Below are positions 15,855 to 21,774 of a stretch of 21,774 nt of DNA, in pieces. The notes beneath the pieces were generated by a model. That model was not told the DNA's origin. It made no database searches and saw only the letters and a list, made by a program, of their open reading frames with translations. Position numbers and translations under genes: made by a program. Source of the stretch: an uncultured Collinsella sp. GTDB lineage: Bacteria; Actinomycetota; Coriobacteriia; Coriobacteriales; Coriobacteriaceae. Location of the stretch: contig CABUUB010000027.1 of the NCBI GenBank assembly GCA_902494625.1, positions 1-21,774 on the forward strand, read 5' to 3'. The stretch's first letter is position 1, and each line of letters begins with the position of its first letter.

Positions 15855-17210
15855 TTAGTAGGCACGATCGTTGAGCGTGCTCCAAAGCTTCTTGGACTCA
15901 GCCATGGTCCACGCGTTGATCTTGTCCTCATCAATACCGACAAACTCGCGATCCTTGTACAGGACGCGGCCGTTGATGATGGTGGTGCGGCAGTTTTTGC
16001 CCATCATGCCAAAGAGCATGTGGCCGTCGATGTTCTCCTCGCTCAGCGGCGTAAAGGGCTTGTAGTCCATGACGATGACGTCGGCGGCAGCGCCGGCCTC
16101 GAGCACACCGAGCTTGCGATCGAAGTACTTGCTCGCCATCTTGGCGTTGTTCTCGAACAGCATGGTCATGGCCTCGCACCAGCCCACGTTGGGCATGGCG
16201 GCGTTGTGACGCTGAATGATCAGGAAGACCTTAAGGCTCTCGAGCATATCGTGGGTGTAGGCGTCGGTGCCCATGCACACGGGGATGCCGCGGCGGAAGA
16301 ACTCGAGCACGGGGGCGCAGCCCACGGCGTTACCCATATTGGATTCGGGGTTGTTGACGAGCCAGGTGCCGGACTCCTTGACGATATCCATCTCGGCAGG
16401 CGTCACGTGGATGCAGTGGCCCAGCATGGTGTCAGGACCCAGCAGGTTGTGCTGCAGCAGGCGCTCGGCGGGACTGATACCACCGCGGTTGAGGCGGGAA
16501 TCCCACACGTCGTTCATGCCCTCGCACACGTGGATGTGGAAGCCGGTCAGGCCGTTGTTGGCCTCGGCCATCTTGTCCATGGTCTCGTCCGAAAGCGTGA
16601 AGGTGGCATGTCCGCCAAACATGGCGGCGATCATGTGGTTGTCGTTATCGCGACGCTCCTTGGCGGCCCACTGGGCAAACTCGGCGTTCTCGGCAATGGC
16701 CTGGTCGCATTTTTCCTGGCCGCGGCGATCGGAGACCTCGTAGCACAGGCACGAACGCATGCCCAGCTCCTGAGCTGCATCCTTAATGGTAAAGAGGCTT
16801 CCCGGGATCTCGCAGAAGCTCGCATGGTGGTCGAAGATCGTGGTGACGCCATCGCGGATGGAGTCCAGAATCGTGGCATAGGCGCTTGCCTTGGTGCCGT
16901 CGAGCGTCAGGTTGTCGTCGATCTTCCACCACTGCTGCTCAAGATTCTCCAGGAAGTTGGTGGGGTTGCAGCCCTTAATGGCAAGGCCGCGGGCGAGACC
17001 CGAGTAGATGTGGGTGTGGCAGTTGATGAGTCCGGGCATGATGAGGTTGCCCTGGGCGTCGACGTACTCGGCATCCGGGTACTTGGCCTTGAGCTCGCAC
17101 TCGGGGCCCACTTCGACGATCGTATCTCCGTCAATGGCGACCGCACCGTTTGGAATGAACGGGGTCTGAGCGTTGCGGGTAAAGACGGAACCGTTAGCGA
17201 CCAGAAGCAT
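15855..17210 (-). CDS. ssnA: Putative aminohydrolase SsnA (amidohydrolase superfamily)
   Basis: 451 residues (E. coli SsnA 442). It is a mononuclear-type amidohydrolase of the cytosine/guanine deaminase branch: NCHTHIYSGLARG gives His65 and His67, GFHIHVCEG gives His225 and His227, LGHCIHV gives His265 and His268, and MGTDAYTHD gives the catalytic Asp315. The family deaminates or opens amidine and guanidine groups; SsnA is always tied to ygfK and Mo-hydroxylase clusters but its reaction is not proven. The open frame starts at 17228, but the ATG at 17210 follows GAAGGGAG and begins with the conserved strand MLLVANGSVF. It is 148 bases before ygfK and 195 after the permease; both gaps contain GC-rich hairpins. 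Confidence 0.9.
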   Translation of the reverse strand: MLLVANGSVFTRNAQTPFIPNGAVAIDGDTIVEVGPECELKAKYPDAEYVDAQGNLIMPGLINCHTHIYSGLARGLAIKGCNPTNFLENLEQQWWKIDDNLTLDGTKASAYATILDSIRDGVTTIFDHHASFCEIPGSLFTIKDAAQELGMRSCLCYEVSDRRGQEKCDQAIAENAEFAQWAAKERRDNDNHMIAAMFGGHATFTLSDETMDKMAEANNGLTGFHIHVCEGMNDVWDSRLNRGGISPAERLLQHNLLGPDTMLGHCIHVTPAEMDIVKESGTWLVNNPESNMGNAVGCAPVLEFFRRGIPVCMGTDAYTHDMLESLKVFLIIQRHNAAMPNVGWCEAMTMLFENNAKMASKYFDRKLGVLEAGAAADVIVMDYKPFTPLSEENIDGHMLFGMMGKNCRTTIINGRVLYKDREFVGIDEDKINAWTMAESKKLWSTLNDRAY

Positions 17211-17315
17211 GGATGCTCCCTTCAACATCAGGGGCGGGGTTTGACACCTCTGACATGGCGGAGTGCGAAGCGCCGGCCTACACCGGAAACGGGCCCTCTC
17301 CCGTCAACGCTTCAC

Positions 17316-17388
17316 CAAAGGGACAAACCCTTTGAAGTGCGGCTTGGCGCCGCATGGCGTCGGCGGACGAGGCGATGCGTCCGCCGAC
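17316..17388 (-). other. Cluster of three hairpins between permease and ssnA
   Basis: Three consecutive perfect stems: CAAAGGG/CCCTTTG (17316-17322 with 17328-17334), TGCGGC/GCCGCA (17338-17343 with 17349-17354), and GTCGGCGGACG/CGTCCGCCGAC (17359-17369 with 17378-17388, 11 bp). None is followed by a T-run on the minus strand. They begin 18 bases after the permease stop and could attenuate or stabilise the permease message relative to ssnA. No riboswitch consensus was recognised. Confidence 0.55.
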
Positions 17389-17405
17389 GAATAGCACCGA
17401 ATTGG

Positions 17406-18800
17406 TTACTTCTTGCTCTCGGGCAAGACCAGATCCACGGCAGCGTCCTTGGCAGCATCGATGTGCTGAGCCACGACCGGCGTCTGCGGAAGGATCAGGT
17501 TAAGGACAATGGCCATGATGGCGGTGGGGGTTACGGCATTGGAGCCGATGACGGTGGACACCCAGGCGGGCATACCCTCGCCGGCAAGGCAACCGCTGGC
17601 CATCCAGATACCCAGGCCAAAGACGACGGAGGTACCGACGATGGTGGTAGTGCGCTGCGTGAGGCCCTCGCGGGTGAACATGCGCACGCCGTTCATGGTG
17701 ATGGTGCCAAAGACGCCGACGGTCGCGCCGCCGATGACGGGCTGCGGGATAGCGGAAAGAACGGCAGAGAGCTGCGGGAACAGACCGGCGATGGCAAAGA
17801 CGACCGCGATGATCACAAAGACCCACTTGTTGACGACCTTGTTGGAGCAGATGATGCCCACGTTCTGGCCAAGGGCGCTGGTGGGAAGACCGCCCAACAG
17901 GCCGCCGACCATAGAAGTGAGGCCCTGGGACACGATAGCGCCGGAGAGCTCGCGCTCGGTGGGCATACGGTCGATGGAGCCCAGGCAGGCGGCGGAGACG
18001 TCACCGATAACCTGGATAGCAACCATGGGGAACACGACGGCGAGGGTAATGCAGACCTCGGGATCAAACTCGAGCGCGTAGGGCATGAGCTTGGGAAGGG
18101 CGAAGACCTGAGCGGTGGCGACGCTGGAGAAGTCAATCATGCCAAAGGGGATGGAGACAATCATGCCGACGATCATGCCAAAGAACACGGATCCCAGCTT
18201 GAGCGTGCCCTTGCCAAAGTTGGCGAGTGCAAAGACCACGGCGAAGGTGATAAGAGCGACGCACCAGGCCTGCGGGGTGCCCCACAGCGGCGTACCCATA
18301 CCGCCGGCCATATACTTGACGGCCGTGGGATACAGCGAAACGCCGATGGAGAAGATGACCGTACCGGTCACGACGGGCGGGAACAGCCACTTGATCTTGC
18401 TGTAGGCCAGACCAAAGAGGACCGCGACGGCGCCGCCGACGATCTCGCCGCCCAGCAGCGCACCAAAGCTAAAGCCCGAGGCACCCATGGCCTGCAGGGC
18501 CGGCAGGAACGCGAACGAAACGCCCATGACGATGGGCAGGCCGCCGCCGATGCGACGGAAGGGAGCGAAGGCCTGAAGGGCCGTGTCGATTGCCGAAAGA
18601 ATGAGCGCAACCTGAATGATGTCGGTGCTCTGCTGGCTATTAAAGCCATAGACGCCGGCCATGATGACCGCCGGGGTAATGATGCCGGCAAACGATGCCA
18701 GTACGTGCTGAAGGGCACACGGGATCATTTCCTTAACGGGAGGCATGCCTTCGCGAGTGAACAGGGCTTCGGTGCCGTTCGTAACCGTCTCCTGGGTCAT
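17406..18800 (-). CDS. NCS2 (uracil-xanthine/urate type) nucleobase permease
   Basis: 464 residues, the usual length (XanQ 466, UacT 482), almost entirely hydrophobic with about 12-14 membrane segments. Family marks are QHVLASFAG (Gln31-His32) in the first helix, GGGLPIVMGVSFAFLP near 85-100, and the NAT signature QNVGIICSNK at 312-321. In the eighth-helix motif the usual ExxGD reads QVIGD, so the conserved glutamate appears to be Gln263. It should import xanthine, urate or a related purine with H+ across the inner membrane and is first in the right arm. The ATG at 18800 has GGTGG/GAGG upstream. A good promoter at 18888-18916 with a Fur-like box reads into it. Exact substrate cannot be assigned. 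Confidence 0.9.
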   Translation of the reverse strand: MTQETVTNGTEALFTREGMPPVKEMIPCALQHVLASFAGIITPAVIMAGVYGFNSQQSTDIIQVALILSAIDTALQAFAPFRRIGGGLPIVMGVSFAFLPALQAMGASGFSFGALLGGEIVGGAVAVLFGLAYSKIKWLFPPVVTGTVIFSIGVSLYPTAVKYMAGGMGTPLWGTPQAWCVALITFAVVFALANFGKGTLKLGSVFFGMIVGMIVSIPFGMIDFSSVATAQVFALPKLMPYALEFDPEVCITLAVVFPMVAIQVIGDVSAACLGSIDRMPTERELSGAIVSQGLTSMVGGLLGGLPTSALGQNVGIICSNKVVNKWVFVIIAVVFAIAGLFPQLSAVLSAIPQPVIGGATVGVFGTITMNGVRMFTREGLTQRTTTIVGTSVVFGLGIWMASGCLAGEGMPAWVSTVIGSNAVTPTAIMAIVLNLILPQTPVVAQHIDAAKDAAVDLVLPESKK

Positions 18801-18887
18801 TTGACCACCAATCCTCGAAGTAGTTGTTTTCGCATCTAACGCTCTATTGTGACGCAGTGCGGGGTTGAGGTTGTGCCTTCATTGCAT

Positions 18888-18916
18888 ATCGTATTAAAGA
18901 TGATTCTCATTCTCAA
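18888..18916 (-). promoter_or_regulatory. Sigma-70-type promoter of the permease operon
   Basis: On the minus strand TTGAGA (18911-18916) is followed by a 17-base spacer and TACGAT (18888-18893), matching the consensus at 5/6 and 4/6. Transcription would begin near 18881, giving an 80-base leader before the permease ATG. The remaining part of the 352-base divergent gap is AT-rich and also holds the inverted pair GTTATC (18929-18934)/GATAAC (18953-18958); no convincing promoter was found for the + strand regulator. Confidence 0.55.
18896..18914 (-). promoter_or_regulatory. Fur-box-like site inside the permease promoter
   Basis: The minus strand 19-mer GAGAATGAGAATCATCTTT matches the classical Fur consensus GATAATGATAATCATTATC at 14 of 19 positions, with two tandem GAGAAT hexamers. 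It overlaps the -35 and fills the spacer of the promoter above, the position expected for an iron-responsive repressor. Matching by eye in an AT-rich region can mislead. Confidence 0.35.
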
Positions 18917-19152
18917 TAATAATTTTTTGTTATCAGACTATTCTTCAGCTGAGATAACGCATTTCCGCAGGTCATGAAAGTGTCTGGTCAAAATAACATC
19001 TAACTTTTCTTTTGGTCAACCGTTTACCGCCAAATATCTACCGCTCATCTGTATTACGCAATGTACCTGCGGATATGTGAGTCAATAGACAACGTGTTAC
19101 CATGAGAAAAAATTGTTATGAACATTTCCGATTTCACCCAAAGGAGTTGCCC

Positions 19153-19809
19153 GTGAACGAGACCGTACGTCGCTTTTTGCCGATGGTCGATTTTCTGGAG
19201 CAGATACTCGGCAAAAACAGTGAAATCGTGCTGCACGATTTCTCGGATCCCGACCACGCCATCGTCGATATTCGCAACGGTATCGTGAGCGGCCGCAAGG
19301 TCGGCGGTCCCGCCACCGATCTGGCACTCAAGATCATGCACGACGCCAAGTATCGCGACCTGCCGTTTATTACGGGCTACGAGGGACGCGGCGCCGGAGG
19401 CAAGACGTTGGAGTCCGCAACGTACTTTATCCGCGAGAATGACGAGATCGTCGGTATGCTCTGCGTCAACACCGACCTCTCGACTGTGCGCTCCATCAAC
19501 GCCATGGCGCAGCAGCTCATGGCGTGCTTCGACGCGGCGCCGACTCGCACGGAGCCCACCCCTATCGAGGTCGAAAGCCTTTCGGAGTCCACACAGGAGC
19601 TCATCGACCGCAGCATTGCCGAGTTGCTGAGCGCGCGCGGGTTGGATGTAGCGTCGCTTGGTCAGAGCGACCGCGTGGACGTCATTCGCCACCTCAACGG
19701 CAACGGGGTGTTCATGCTCAAGGGCGCCGTGGCCTGCGCCGCCACCGCGCTGGGCATCTCAGAGCCCAGCGTCTATCGCTACCTGCAAAAAGTCCGCAAG
19801 GAAGGCTAA
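19153..19809 (+). CDS. YheO-type PAS-like domain transcriptional regulator (second copy)
   Basis: 218 residues with the same architecture as the regulator at 7032: an N-terminal YheO PAS-like domain (EIVLHDFSD near 24-32, RNGIVSGRKVGG near 41-52, SATYFIRENDEIVGMLCVNTD near 88-108) and a C-terminal helix-turn-helix (SDRVDVIRHLNGNGVFMLKG, then ALGISEPSVYRYLQKVRKEG). The GTG at 19153 is preferred: AAGGAG stands 6 bases before it and the conserved domain begins there, whereas the upstream in-frame ATG at 19102 has no ribosome site. It is divergent from the permease and is followed by a strong bidirectional terminator shared with ridA. It probably controls the right arm, the ligand being unknown. 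Confidence 0.87.
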   Translation: MNETVRRFLPMVDFLEQILGKNSEIVLHDFSDPDHAIVDIRNGIVSGRKVGGPATDLALKIMHDAKYRDLPFITGYEGRGAGGKTLESATYFIRENDEIVGMLCVNTDLSTVRSINAMAQQLMACFDAAPTRTEPTPIEVESLSESTQELIDRSIAELLSARGLDVASLGQSDRVDVIRHLNGNGVFMLKGAVACAATALGISEPSVYRYLQKVRKEG

Positions 19810-19853
19810 CGAGCAAAATGGAGCGCGGCTTCACAAGCGATCCGCCACTTGAC

Positions 19854-19892
19854 AAAAGGCCCTGCAGTTCACACACGCTGCAGGGCCTTTTT
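19854..19892. terminator. Bidirectional intrinsic terminator
   Basis: AAAAGGCCCTGCAG (19854-19867) pairs perfectly with CTGCAGGGCCTTTT (19878-19891), 14 bp with a 10-base loop, with T-runs on both strands. It serves the convergent regulator (+) and ridA (-). Confidence 0.92.
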
Positions 19893-19921
19893 GCATGCCA
19901 TGTTTAGTTGTTGCCAACGCC

Positions 19922-20299
19922 TTAGAGAGCGGCGACGACCTCGATCTCGACCAGACCGCCAGCCGGAAGGGCGGCAACCTGGAAAGCGCTGCGCGCGGGG
20001 AACGGAGCCTCGAACTTGGAGGCGTAGATCTCGTTCACGGCAGCGAAGTCGGCGATGTCGGCCAGGTAGACCGTGGTCTTGACGACATCGGCAAAGGTGG
20101 CGCCGGCAGCGGTCAGCAGGGCCTCGACGTTAGCAAGGGACTGCTTAGCCTGGGCCTCGACGCCCTCGGGCATCTTGCCGGTTGCGGGGTCGATGCCCAG
20201 CTGGCCGGACAGGAACACCATGTTGCCGGCCTGGATACCGGGGGAATACGGGCCGATGGCTGCGGGTGCGTTATCGGAAGACACGACGGTCTTGCTCAT
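19922..20299 (-). CDS. ridA: RidA family 2-iminobutanoate/2-iminopropanoate deaminase
   Basis: 125 residues, the standard length. Family signatures are visible: AIGPYSPGIQAG near 14-25, FLSGQLGIDPATGK, KTTVYLADIADFAAVNEIY, and PFPARSAFQVAALPAGGLVEIEVVA, whose Arg is the substrate-binding residue. RidA hydrolyses 2-aminoacrylate and its imine before they damage PLP enzymes. YgeX makes exactly that compound, so this gene at the island edge has a clear job. The open frame extends back to 20485, but the ATG at 20299 has AAGGAG in front and starts the conserved fold. It is convergent with the second regulator and has its own promoter at 20388-20416. Confidence 0.94.
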   Translation of the reverse strand: MSKTVVSSDNAPAAIGPYSPGIQAGNMVFLSGQLGIDPATGKMPEGVEAQAKQSLANVEALLTAAGATFADVVKTTVYLADIADFAAVNEIYASKFEAPFPARSAFQVAALPAGGLVEIEVVAAL

Positions 20300-20387
20300 G
20301 TTTTTCTCCTTACGATCAAATAGAGAGCGTGAGCGCGGCGTTCGCACCGGGAGGCACAATTCGGTCTGAACACCGCGCTTGATTGGG

Positions 20388-20416
20388 ATAGTACTCAAGG
20401 TTTCTGTTTGATGCAA
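20388..20416 (-). promoter_or_regulatory. Promoter of ridA
   Basis: On the minus strand TTGCAT (20411-20416), a 17-base spacer and TACTAT (20388-20393) form a good sigma-70-type promoter, giving a leader of about 80 bases. An imperfect direct repeat, GCAAGAATATTATC (20413-20426) and GCGAGAATATTTTATC (20432-20447), overlaps and flanks the -35 and may be a regulator site. Confidence 0.55.
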
Positions 20417-20463
20417 GAATATTATCAGCTTGCGAGAATATTTTATCGCCCAACGGTTTCCCC

Positions 20464-20480
20464 GAACCGCTGAACGGTTC
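20464..20480. repeat. GAACCG-5-CGGTTC palindrome upstream of the U32 gene
   Basis: A perfect 6-bp inverted pair with a 5-base spacer in the 299-base divergent gap between ridA and the U32 gene. It could be an operator; nothing ties it to a regulator. A TATACT -10-like hexamer for the U32 gene is at 20561-20566 without a good -35. Confidence 0.3.
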
Positions 20481-20598
20481 TCCACGAGGTCAGCCAGCCC
20501 AAGCTGCTGAAGACTTTATCCCGCTTGGAGCACGGGCATCGCCTGCCGCAACGGCACCACTATACTTTTGAATATCTGAGCATTTTGAAAGGCAGGAT

Positions 20599-21774
20599 AT
20601 GACCGCAACCGCCAGTCGAACCACCAACCGCAGACCCGAGCTTTTGGCGCCCGCCGGAGGGCCCGAGCCCTTTGCCGCCGCACTCGCCGCCGGGGCAGAC
20701 GCCATCTACTGCGGCATGGGCAGCTTCAACGCCCGCCGCAAGGCCACCAACTTTACCGACGAGGCCTTTGAGCAGGCCTGCCGCGCCGCGCATCTAGCCG
20801 GGTCGCGCGTCTACGTCACGGTCAACATCGTCATCAAGCAGTCCGAGATGAGCGATGCGCTGCAGCTCATCCATCGCTGCTCCACGCTGGGCGCCGACGC
20901 CTTCATTATCCAGGACTGGGGCCTGTTCTTTGAGGTCAAGCGCACCATGCCCGGCATCGAGACACACATCTCGACCCAGGCGAACATCCATGACGACCGC
21001 GGAACCATCTGGTGCCGTGAGCAGGGCGCCGACCGCGTGACTCTCTCGCGCGAGCTCTCCATCGGCGAGATCGCCGCCATCCACGACGCCGCGCCCGATG
21101 TGGACCTGGAGGTCTTTAGCCACGGTGCCATCTGCTTTTGCTACTCGGGTCTGTGCCTGCTGTCGAGCTTTGCCATGGCGGGCCGCTCGGCCAACCGCGG
21201 CATGTGCGCTCAACCCTGTCGCCTACCCTACGAGCTAATTGACGAGAACGGCCTCCCGCTCTCCCCTGCCGGTCGCGAGCGCGCGCTGTGCCCGCGCGAC
21301 ACCAACACGTCGCTGCTCGTCCGCCGTCTGTATGACGCCGGCGCCGCATCGCTCAAGCTCGAGGGCCGCATGAAGGCCCCTGATTACGTGTATTCCATCG
21401 TCGACGTGTATCGTCATCAGATTGATGACATGCTGGCCGATGTTTCGACCTCCAAGGATGAGGATGCAGCCCGCCAGCGCCAGCTCAAGCGCTGCTTTAA
21501 CCGCGACTTTACGCACGCCTACCAGGATGGCACCTCGGGCGACGAGATGATGAGCTACGAGCGCTCCAACAACCGCGGCCAGATTGTGGGCACGGTGCTG
21601 GGCAGCCGTCTGGCCAACCGCGATGTACGCGGACTCAAGCCCGACGATCGCCGTCGCCGCGCCGCCATCGCCCGCATTGAGCTGCTTGAGCCCGTGGGCA
21701 AGGGCGACCTGCTGGAGCTTCGCCACGATAACGAGTTTGACCAGTTCCTGACCACCATTGCCGCCGATGATGCC
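20599..21774 (+). CDS. U32 family peptidase / RNA hydroxylation-type protein, 5' part
   Basis: 392 codons to the end of the window with no stop, so the 3' end is missing. The start at ATG 20599 follows AAAGGCAGG. The fold begins with PELLAPAGGPEPFAAALAAGADAIYCGM, the U32 opening strand, and contains THISTQANI and the U32 signature HGAICFCYSGLCLLSSF with NRGMCAQPCR; cysteines 181 or 186, 203, 207 and 231 are likely Fe-S ligands. E. coli relatives TrhP and RlhA hydroxylate tRNA or 23S rRNA rather than cut proteins. The continuation after 300 (SYERSNNRGQIVGTVLG) resembles the long RlhA-type subgroup with an extra C-terminal domain. It seems to be outside the purine island and a housekeeping gene. 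Confidence 0.88.
   Translation, partial: MTATASRTTNRRPELLAPAGGPEPFAAALAAGADAIYCGMGSFNARRKATNFTDEAFEQACRAAHLAGSRVYVTVNIVIKQSEMSDALQLIHRCSTLGADAFIIQDWGLFFEVKRTMPGIETHISTQANIHDDRGTIWCREQGADRVTLSRELSIGEIAAIHDAAPDVDLEVFSHGAICFCYSGLCLLSSFAMAGRSANRGMCAQPCRLPYELIDENGLPLSPAGRERALCPRDTNTSLLVRRLYDAGAASLKLEGRMKAPDYVYSIVDVYRHQIDDMLADVSTSKDEDAARQRQLKRCFNRDFTHAYQDGTSGDEMMSYERSNNRGQIVGTVLGSRLANRDVRGLKPDDRRRRAAIARIELLEPVGKGDLLELRHDNEFDQFLTTIAADDA

Noticed and set aside
17211..17405. Purine riboswitch in the gaps before ssnA or before the permease
   Set aside because: The conserved loop sequences of guanine/adenine or xanthine riboswitches were not seen; only simple hairpins are present.
9609..18839. Very long + strand ORFs (1040, 1012 and 939 codons at 9609-12731, 12836-15874 and 16020-18839) opposite xdhD, ygfK and ssnA/permease
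   Set aside because: They mirror genes with clear motifs on the other strand, have low-complexity Gly/Ala/Val/Leu/His composition typical of GC-rich antisense frames, and lack ribosome sites.
20300..20485. Longer N-terminus for RidA (62 extra codons)
   Set aside because: The promoter and ribosome site lie within this stretch and the RidA fold begins at 20299.

Overview
The window looks like part of a high-GC actinobacterial gut anaerobe, most likely a member of the Coriobacteriia such as Collinsella. That assignment is an inference from GC-rich codon use, AAGGAG-type ribosome sites, the gene content and the style of an IS3-type transposase fragment; no rRNA or tRNA is present to prove it. 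Most of the window is one catabolic island for anaerobic breakdown of oxidised purines (xanthine, urate, 2,8-dioxopurine type), equivalent to the E. coli ygeW-ygeX-ygeY-hyuA-yqeC-mocA-ygfK-ssnA-xdhD region but rearranged.

Layout. 1-414: the 3' end of yqeC on the + strand, convergent with the left catabolic arm; a 22-bp perfect inverted repeat lies between them. 534-6754: left arm on the minus strand, read ygeX (diaminopropionate ammonia-lyase), ygeY (M20 hydrolase), ygeW (carbamoyltransferase), a terminator, then mocA and hyuA. 7032-7685: a YheO-PAS/helix-turn-helix regulator, divergent from ygeX, with a pair of near-identical 15-bp sites between them. 7809-8819: an unrecognised Pro/Ala-rich one-TM protein. 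8890-9245: a phased repeat and the C-terminal scrap of an IS3-family transposase. 9325-18800: right arm on the minus strand, read NCS2 purine permease, ssnA, ygfK, polyferredoxin, xdhD, then a terminator. 19153-19809: a second YheO-PAS regulator, divergent from the permease, with a promoter and a Fur-like box between them. 19922-20299: ridA. From 20599 to the end: a U32 peptidase-family gene, probably RNA modification and unrelated.

How it could work together (inference from families): the permease imports a purine. XdhD, with its Mo (and possibly labile Se) centre, exchanges electrons through its 2Fe-2S domain with the polyferredoxin and the flavoprotein YgfK. SsnA and HyuA open amidine and cyclic amide bonds. 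YgeW handles the carbamoyl group, conserving energy as carbamoyl phosphate. YgeY releases 2,3-diaminopropionate and YgeX turns it into pyruvate plus ammonia. YgeX forms 2-aminoacrylate, which RidA hydrolyses, giving a mechanistic reason for ridA being at the edge of the island. MocA and YqeC mature the molybdenum cofactor. The exact order of steps cannot be read from sequence.

No CRISPR array, tRNA, rRNA or recognisable purine riboswitch was seen. The very long ORFs opposite ygfK, xdhD and ssnA/permease are codon-bias shadows.
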